Shown here piece by piece: positions 27,210-31,348 of a stretch of DNA of 31,348 bases; position 1 is the stretch's first letter; each line of letters starts with the position of its first letter. A model generated the notes under the pieces. That model did not search any database. It saw only the letters and a program-made list of their open reading frames with translations, and was not told where the DNA came from. The position numbers were made by a program, and so were the translations under genes. The stretch covers positions 1-31,348 of IMG/VR virus record IMGVR_UViG_3300037882_003902; one strand, written 5' to 3'. The stretch is from a virus.

Positions 27210-28127
27210 ATGCAAAAGGAAGAAGTAAAACTAATCTCAATTCCAGTTAAAGTTGCTAATGAGCCTTTCTGGAAGAACACTCAAGAACTGATGTTCAACT
27301 GGCTGAACAAAGCTGGCAATATCAAGTTCATCGCACTATTACTGGCCATTCTGGCTGTATTAGTTGCAATTTTCACACTCATTCCTGAATCCGGCTTCAA
27401 GGTCGAGATCTGGGTGGGAAAGCATGGCGCTGAGATCACTCCAGAATCACAAGTAGCATCAGTACCAGTAGCGCAAGTACCAGAAGAAAAAGAGGACTGG
27501 GAAAAACCTCTTCAAGTAACGTATATCCCACCTGCTAAGTCTGGTGTAGCGCCATCAGTAAAAGTAGCACACAAAACGTATGAGACTGCTATAGATTCAT
27601 CGTGGAGTTATTGCATGTGGTACTTGAAGGCTCGTGAGGGCTTCATGAAGGAAACTTATGTCTGTCCAGCAGGTAAGAAGACAAAAGGCTATGGACATAA
27701 TATTGATGCGCATAAAGACATCGACGAAGAAGGTGTGATAACATATAAGGAAGCCTCTAATTTGCTTAAAGAAGACTTTATAAAGCAATACGAAGTGATT
27801 CGTGCAGAGTTTCCAAATATGGCTCCGTACAAGTTAAGGGCCGTAACCTGTTTAGCAATGAACACAGGACTGGCCAAAATTAAGTATGTACGAGGCAAAT
27901 CAAAAAAGGGATTGTCAGACTTTTGGAAGAAACTGAAGTCTGGGCAAGTGCCTAACTTTGAAACGTATTGTAAATATAGAACTCCCGAAGGCAAAGTGAT
28001 GAAATCCAAACACCTCATTAATGCTAGAAGGTTTGAACGAATTATGTTTGAACAAGGGCCAGATGCTGTAAAAAGCATAGCCCACCAATACAGACAAGTG
28101 GTAGTTAATATCCACATGAAGAAGTAA
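27210..28127 (+). CDS. Membrane-anchored GH24 lysozyme (endolysin)
   Basis: Cleaves the peptidoglycan glycan strand. 305 residues: cytoplasmic stretch 1-37, membrane helix about 38-58 (IKFIALLLAILAVLVAIFTLI), Pro/Val-rich linker to ~125, then a T4-type lysozyme domain. The triad is E143 (AREGF), C152 and T158, spaced exactly as T4 E11-D20-T26 with Cys in place of Asp, as in P1 Lyz-type enzymes; GYGHN follows at 160-164. The N-terminal anchor suggests export without a holin pore or a signal-arrest-release mechanism, but the long cytosolic N-terminus is unusual for that. Holin-like genes flank it. Confidence 0.88.
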   Translation: MQKEEVKLISIPVKVANEPFWKNTQELMFNWLNKAGNIKFIALLLAILAVLVAIFTLIPESGFKVEIWVGKHGAEITPESQVASVPVAQVPEEKEDWEKPLQVTYIPPAKSGVAPSVKVAHKTYETAIDSSWSYCMWYLKAREGFMKETYVCPAGKKTKGYGHNIDAHKDIDEEGVITYKEASNLLKEDFIKQYEVIRAEFPNMAPYKLRAVTCLAMNTGLAKIKYVRGKSKKGLSDFWKKLKSGQVPNFETYCKYRTPEGKVMKSKHLINARRFERIMFEQGPDAVKSIAHQYRQVVVNIHMKK

Positions 28128-28154
28128 GCTTTTGAGATTTAATCCTTTTTAATA

Positions 28155-28191
28155 GACGGGGCATCGTGGCAAAGGTCATGGTGACCCCGTT
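28155..28191 (+). other. 16-bp near-perfect hairpin before the holin-like gene
   Basis: GACGGGG-CATC-GTGGC, loop AAAG, GTCAT-GGTG-(A)-CCCCGTT: sixteen pairs including G·U and one bulged A. No U-run follows, so it is probably not a terminator. It ends 14 bp before the ATG at 28206 and could delay or tune translation of that gene. Confidence 0.65.
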
Positions 28192-28205
28192 AATCTTAAT
28201 CAATT

Positions 28206-28415
28206 ATGAAACACGTAAATTTTATCGTCGGTAGTTGTATTATACTGCTGACCATTGGTTTGATTTCAATAGGGCTGGAAGCCTTTAAAGTAATAAGCAG
28301 CAATACCGCTGCAATGATCTACTTCGCATCTATTATTGGGGAATTTATCCTAGTTGTAGGTGCGTTAATCCACTCTGTGCTGAATACTCCCTTACACGAA
28401 GGGGAGGAAAGGTAG
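28206..28415 (+). CDS. Holin-like two-helix membrane protein, 69 aa
   Basis: Helices about 5-27 (NFIVGSCIILLTIGLISIGLEAF) and about 36-60 (AAMIYFASIIGEFILVVGALIHSVL), ending with a charged tail (HEGEER). Size, topology and position directly after the endolysin fit a class II holin. No holin family is certain from sequence. A strong hairpin sits just before its start. Confidence 0.62.
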   Translation: MKHVNFIVGSCIILLTIGLISIGLEAFKVISSNTAAMIYFASIIGEFILVVGALIHSVLNTPLHEGEER

Positions 28416-28447
28416 CTTTTATTTATTTTTTACTATATAACTTTATT

Positions 28448-29275
28448 ATGAAAAAGCAAAATGCAACCGCCCTTACCGCAATCATCAGCTCAGTTTTCTT
28501 TGTTGAAACTGAAAAAGACGGAAACCTGTTTTGTGCAGGTCTGAATCCACAGCTTGTTGCTGAAGACGACGGTGCTCGTTCTGAAGCATGGGCAGAACTC
28601 GCCACATCCAATCCCGGATTTTTAGCATCATTGAGCGGTACACTGGCAGAACATTTCGTTGTAGAGGGAAAACCTTCTATGTCTGAAATTATTGGTTGGC
28701 ACCAGCCGCCCGGATTCTTTGAAGCTGCTGATGAGACTCGCCTCAAGTTGTGGGCTACCGGGCTTTTCAAAGCTATCTCTGCAGAATTTGAGCTGCCAGA
28801 AGATTTCGCTATCACTGAAGGAGCAACTGATGAAGATGTACAGGTAATTGCTCAGTGCTACTTCGAGCACTTGCTCCAGTCTGCCAAAACCATTGCGCCA
28901 GATGCTGTTGAAGTAGTAGGGGATGAATCATCTACTGAAGATGTGCAAGCAATTTCTGAATCAGCGGTTGAAGAAGCAGTTGCAAAAGTTGCAGACGCTG
29001 CTGTAACAGAAGATGCTGCTGTTGCGGTTGATGTGGTTGAATCTGCACAAGCAATCATCGAAGGCGCGAACTTGCCTGCTGCAATTGAGGAACAAGCAAC
29101 CGGTTTGGTAACTTCAGGCCAGTTTGGCGTATTTGTGAGCTTCATGCAGAAGCAAGCTGCTACCAATGCCAAACAATTGGGCCTACTGAGCCAATTGTTG
29201 AACGGAATGAGCGAACAGCAAGAACAACTTGCTCAGATGCTTGCATCCATTCAGGCACCGGTTACTGCTGAGTAA
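28448..29275 (+). CDS. Hypothetical Ala-rich acidic protein, 275 aa
   Basis: Not recognised. The N-terminal ~150 residues look globular (WAELATSNPGFLASLSG; GWHQPPGFFEAADETRLKLWATGLFKAI). Residues ~155-210 are low-complexity Ala/Val/Glu/Asp, a probable linker. The C-terminus is helical and Q-rich (MQKQAATNAKQLGLLSQLLNGMSEQQEQL), suggesting oligomerisation. G/C content is higher than in the flanking genes, like the next gene. A structural or abundant accessory protein is possible. Confidence 0.75.
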   Translation: MKKQNATALTAIISSVFFVETEKDGNLFCAGLNPQLVAEDDGARSEAWAELATSNPGFLASLSGTLAEHFVVEGKPSMSEIIGWHQPPGFFEAADETRLKLWATGLFKAISAEFELPEDFAITEGATDEDVQVIAQCYFEHLLQSAKTIAPDAVEVVGDESSTEDVQAISESAVEEAVAKVADAAVTEDAAVAVDVVESAQAIIEGANLPAAIEEQATGLVTSGQFGVFVSFMQKQAATNAKQLGLLSQLLNGMSEQQEQLAQMLASIQAPVTAE

Positions 29276-29338
29276 TGAACAAAGCCAATAGAAAACAATC
29301 TCCTATTATTATCTCACATAGTTAAATAACTTGCAAGT

Positions 29339-30052
29339 ATGCAACAGTACAGTAATATCTTTTCAATCATCGTTGGAGATGATAGCAAACCACAGACGTT
29401 TGCAATGGATCAGCGCGTATCAACAGCAAATAAGGCCGTCTTGCAAAAGATGTGGCCAGATCACATCGTATTCCAAGCACTGAAACAGCTTGCGTCATCG
29501 TACACCAATTTTGCAATCAAAATGCAATACGTGGTAGAGCCGCATGCACATAATCCAATCTTGAAAGTAGCACCGGGTGCAGGGATTGTAGTAATTGAAA
29601 ACGCGTACACTTGGGAAGTAAAAGCTCCACAGTCACTGAATATCACAGGAAAAGATGGCCTGCCGATAATCCTTAATGCGGAAGCTCTTCCGGGAGCATA
29701 CCGTACCCTCCAGTTCAACAATCCTTGGAATAGCAAATATGCGTTCCAAGATGTGGCGCAAGAAGGTGTAATCAGTGTTCGTGCAGGCAAGGAACGCATT
29801 GAGCTTCCAAGCATCCAGTCATATGCCGCAGAATTGCAACCTCATGCACTTGGTATTCCAAATGCATCGGGTTATGAAAACGAGCGTCGCGCCCGTGCAT
29901 CGCAACTTCTTCGATTTCTTAAGGAACTCAGTGAGTTCCGTAAAGAGAAGTTTGATGCTGAAAAAGCACTGGAGCAGATTGGCAGATGGCGCGAACGGCC
30001 TGAAAAACAAAAAGGACAAGAAATAGTAAAAGACTTAGGTTTTAGCATCTAA
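29339..30052 (+). CDS. Hypothetical protein, 237 aa
   Basis: Not recognised. Residues ~50-150 are beta-rich (FAIKMQYVVEPHAHNPILKVAPGAGIVVIENAYTWEV; GVISVRAGKERIELP). The C-terminal ~60 residues are helical and basic (ERRARASQLLRFLKELSEFRKEKFDAEKALEQIGRW). Predicted soluble. Its stop directly abuts the next ATG (TAA-ATG), indicating one transcript. Confidence 0.75.
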   Translation: MQQYSNIFSIIVGDDSKPQTFAMDQRVSTANKAVLQKMWPDHIVFQALKQLASSYTNFAIKMQYVVEPHAHNPILKVAPGAGIVVIENAYTWEVKAPQSLNITGKDGLPIILNAEALPGAYRTLQFNNPWNSKYAFQDVAQEGVISVRAGKERIELPSIQSYAAELQPHALGIPNASGYENERRARASQLLRFLKELSEFRKEKFDAEKALEQIGRWRERPEKQKGQEIVKDLGFSI

Positions 30053-30589
30053 ATGGGGAAAAAAGATAGTGGGAGGGTATTCGTACTCTCCCACAAATCT
30101 CGTGCTCAATACATAAAAGAAGAAGATAATATCAAACTCTTTAGAATACAAACTACATATACATACGAAACAAACTGTTTCCCTAAGTATATGTGGGAGG
30201 TGTTAAAAGATCCTAAATTCTTCGGAATTAAACAAAAAGAACTAGATGAGATATTTGATGAATTCAAGTCAAATGGTACATTCAAGATGTCCTCAGGTGA
30301 GGAATTTAAGGTAGTAGTTACAGCTAATTATGTTATCAGGATTACGATGACAGTTGATAACGAGTTATACTCTCCTCATAGAAGGAGACAGTGTGCTAGT
30401 CAGGCATACAAATTTTACAGAGCTTTGCGAAACGAAATCAGAGAAGTTTACAAGCAAAGTTATAAAGCACTGAATATATCCAGTATAGAAGATGCGAGAG
30501 AACAGACTAAGAGAGGGGGTAGATTCAGTTCTATTTCTTTTCTTAACGCATATCCAAAAAATAGAAATCCCGCTGCTGTTGCCGCATAG
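30053..30589 (+). CDS. Hypothetical basic protein, 178 aa
   Basis: Not recognised. Begins MGKKDSGRVFVLSHKSRAQYIKEEDN. Mixed alpha/beta body with a long basic helix near 120-150 (RRRQCASQAYKFYRALRNEIREVYKQSYKAL), ending RNPAAVAA. It abuts the preceding gene without a gap and is followed by an intrinsic terminator at 30661, so the two probably form one unit. Confidence 0.74.
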   Translation: MGKKDSGRVFVLSHKSRAQYIKEEDNIKLFRIQTTYTYETNCFPKYMWEVLKDPKFFGIKQKELDEIFDEFKSNGTFKMSSGEEFKVVVTANYVIRITMTVDNELYSPHRRRQCASQAYKFYRALRNEIREVYKQSYKALNISSIEDAREQTKRGGRFSSISFLNAYPKNRNPAAVAA

Positions 30590-30660
30590 GCTTCACCGGG
30601 TTACTTCACTTTGTATGTGGAGTAGTATTGTCCCTTTTTTAATAAAAACGTTTGTACGTT

Positions 30661-30697
30661 CCTCCTGTGTCCTTCCACAAGATACAGGAGGTTTTTA
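30661..30697 (+). terminator. Intrinsic terminator
   Basis: CCTCCTGT (30661-30668) pairs with ACAGGAGG (30684-30691), extended by GTC/GAT, then TTTTT. It closes the transcript ending at 30589. Confidence 0.82.
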
Positions 30698-30712
30698 ACC
30701 TCTAAACATAAT

Positions 30713-31126
30713 ATGCTGCAAGTAAAGCTTGTTATTAGTGCTCCTCTACATTATAAGGCATTCTGTGATGATAAAGGAGTAAACTTCTTCGTAGGTACTA
30801 CACCAGTAAAAGTAATTGAAGTAGGTAAATTAGAAGCGAAAGTGCGAGTAGGAAAAGATACTAAACACATCAGTACGACGCAATTCTCAGTATTATCAGC
30901 ATACATTGTGGATGAACAATGGACAGATGATGACGCCCGCTTTATGAGAGTGGCAGACAGTTCTATTCCTTATATATTGCACACACTAAGCATGGTCAAC
31001 AAAAGCTTAAGCAAAGATTTAACCAAAGGAGTTCCATTTAGACTGGAATACAACGAAAACATCCAGAAGTTACAGATACCAGACGAAGTATATTATGCTA
31101 TTCAACATCTATTTCGAGAAGGTTGA
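30713..31126 (+). CDS. Hypothetical protein, 137 aa
   Basis: Not recognised. MLQVKLVISAPLHYKAFCDDKGVNFFVGTTPVKVIEVGKLEAKVRVG begins as a small beta barrel-like strand series (KVIEVGKLEAKVRV recalls SH3/Tudor-type folds). A helical second half follows (YILHTLSMVNKSLSKDL). Overlaps the next frame by 32 bp. Confidence 0.72.
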   Translation: MLQVKLVISAPLHYKAFCDDKGVNFFVGTTPVKVIEVGKLEAKVRVGKDTKHISTTQFSVLSAYIVDEQWTDDDARFMRVADSSIPYILHTLSMVNKSLSKDLTKGVPFRLEYNENIQKLQIPDEVYYAIQHLFREG

Positions 31127-31313
31127 GTATAGAAATCTAGGTGGAAACATCTGGATCAAGTTACCAAAAGGTTATCTAGTTCTGATTATAGAAAATGATA
31201 GTATTGTATCAATACTATTAGCAGAAAATTTAATAAGGCAAAGGCCAGTTATGTTAGAGGAGCATTCTAAAGAGTTAATTCTTGAACAATGGCCTCATTT
31301 AGAATTTATATAA
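31095..31313 (+). CDS. Hypothetical protein, 72 aa
   Basis: Not recognised. MLFNIYFEKVEYRNLGGNIWIKLPKGYLVLIIENDSIVSILLAENLI is a beta-hairpin-rich start; the end is acidic and helical (MLEEHSKELILEQWPHLEFI). The start overlaps the preceding gene by 32 bp and the stop lies 25 bp inside the next frame. Confidence 0.65.
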   Translation: MLFNIYFEKVEYRNLGGNIWIKLPKGYLVLIIENDSIVSILLAENLIRQRPVMLEEHSKELILEQWPHLEFI

Positions 31314-31348
31314 TTACAATACTCATCGCTGTAATAGGCTACTGGGTA
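31289..31348 (+). CDS. Partial membrane protein (runs off the window)
   Basis: Twenty codons from an ATG at 31289: MASFRIYIITILIAVIGYWV, an N-terminal membrane or signal helix. The frame is open at the window end. It overlaps the preceding gene by 25 bp. Identity cannot be told. Confidence 0.5.
   Translation, partial: MASFRIYIITILIAVIGYWV

Noticed and set aside
27689-28117. 142-codon minus-strand frame
   Set aside because: Antisense to the lysozyme domain, whose catalytic motifs are intact; no promoter or protein-like composition.
28423-29172. Ser/Ala-rich minus-strand frames of up to 130 codons
   Set aside because: Antisense to the 275-residue Ala-rich gene; long reverse frames are a usual by-product of GCN-rich codons.
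1-31348. Stop-codon reassignment, as known in some crAss-like phages
   Set aside because: TAG, TGA and TAA all end well-formed genes next to short gaps or overlaps, conserved motifs are uninterrupted, and no suppressor anticodon is visible in the tRNAs.
1-31348. Insertion sequences, integrase or attachment sites
   Set aside because: No transposase or integrase motifs and no terminal inverted repeats were seen; the tRNA genes show no flanking direct repeats.

Overview
This window looks like part of a crAss-like bacteriophage (Crassvirales-type podovirus) infecting a member of the Bacteroidota. The left part holds the conserved crAss-like packaging and capsid block in order: IHF/HU-like protein, chaperonins, large terminase, portal, scaffold-like protein, major capsid protein. 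The capsid N-terminus resembles crAss-like major capsid proteins. The best promoters have the Bacteroidota form TTG/TTTG, 20-21 nt, TAnnTTTG. Leaders lack Shine-Dalgarno boxes, and genes end in TAA, TAG and TGA, so the code is standard. The exact lineage and host cannot be read from the sequence.

Layout. (1) Positions 1-9769, minus strand: the morphogenesis and packaging operon, with its own promoter at 9793-9825. It encodes both a GroEL and a GroES. (2) 9830-15277, minus strand: a densely overlapping operon with a nucleotide-metabolism core (DUF1599/MazG-like protein, ThyX, dCMP deaminase), a Dps-like protein, a HAD phosphatase fused to a DNA-ligase-type helical domain, an A1S_2505-like protein and many small proteins, including three copies of a PPAYGYV-type module. 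(3) 15278-15963: a 686-bp divergent control region with two near-identical leftward promoters and probably a short RNA between them. (4) 15964-25951, plus strand: an accessory or early region of small unknown genes, four tRNA or tRNA-like genes and an unusual density of structured RNA between genes. It also has an EAD11-like protein and a pair of L7/L12-C-terminal-like paralogues. (5) 25956-28415, plus strand: secreted and membrane proteins, a membrane-anchored GH24 lysozyme and a holin-like protein, together a probable lysis cassette. (6) 28448-31348, plus strand: unrecognised genes, the last cut by the window edge.

How it works together. The leftward genes would reshape the dTMP supply and then build and fill capsids, with a dedicated chaperonin. 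The rightward genes look like host-takeover, counter-defence and lysis functions.

The most notable signal is a hairpin family present five times between 18.8 and 25.7 kb. Each copy keeps the apex R-GAC-GUAA-GUU-R while the stem below changes sequence but keeps pairing, and a U-rich run usually follows. It sits among other GNRA hairpins, a perfect three-way junction, and two abnormal tRNAs (101 and 69 nt) beside two normal ones. This suggests an RNA-level regulatory, processing or decoy system that I cannot match to a named family.
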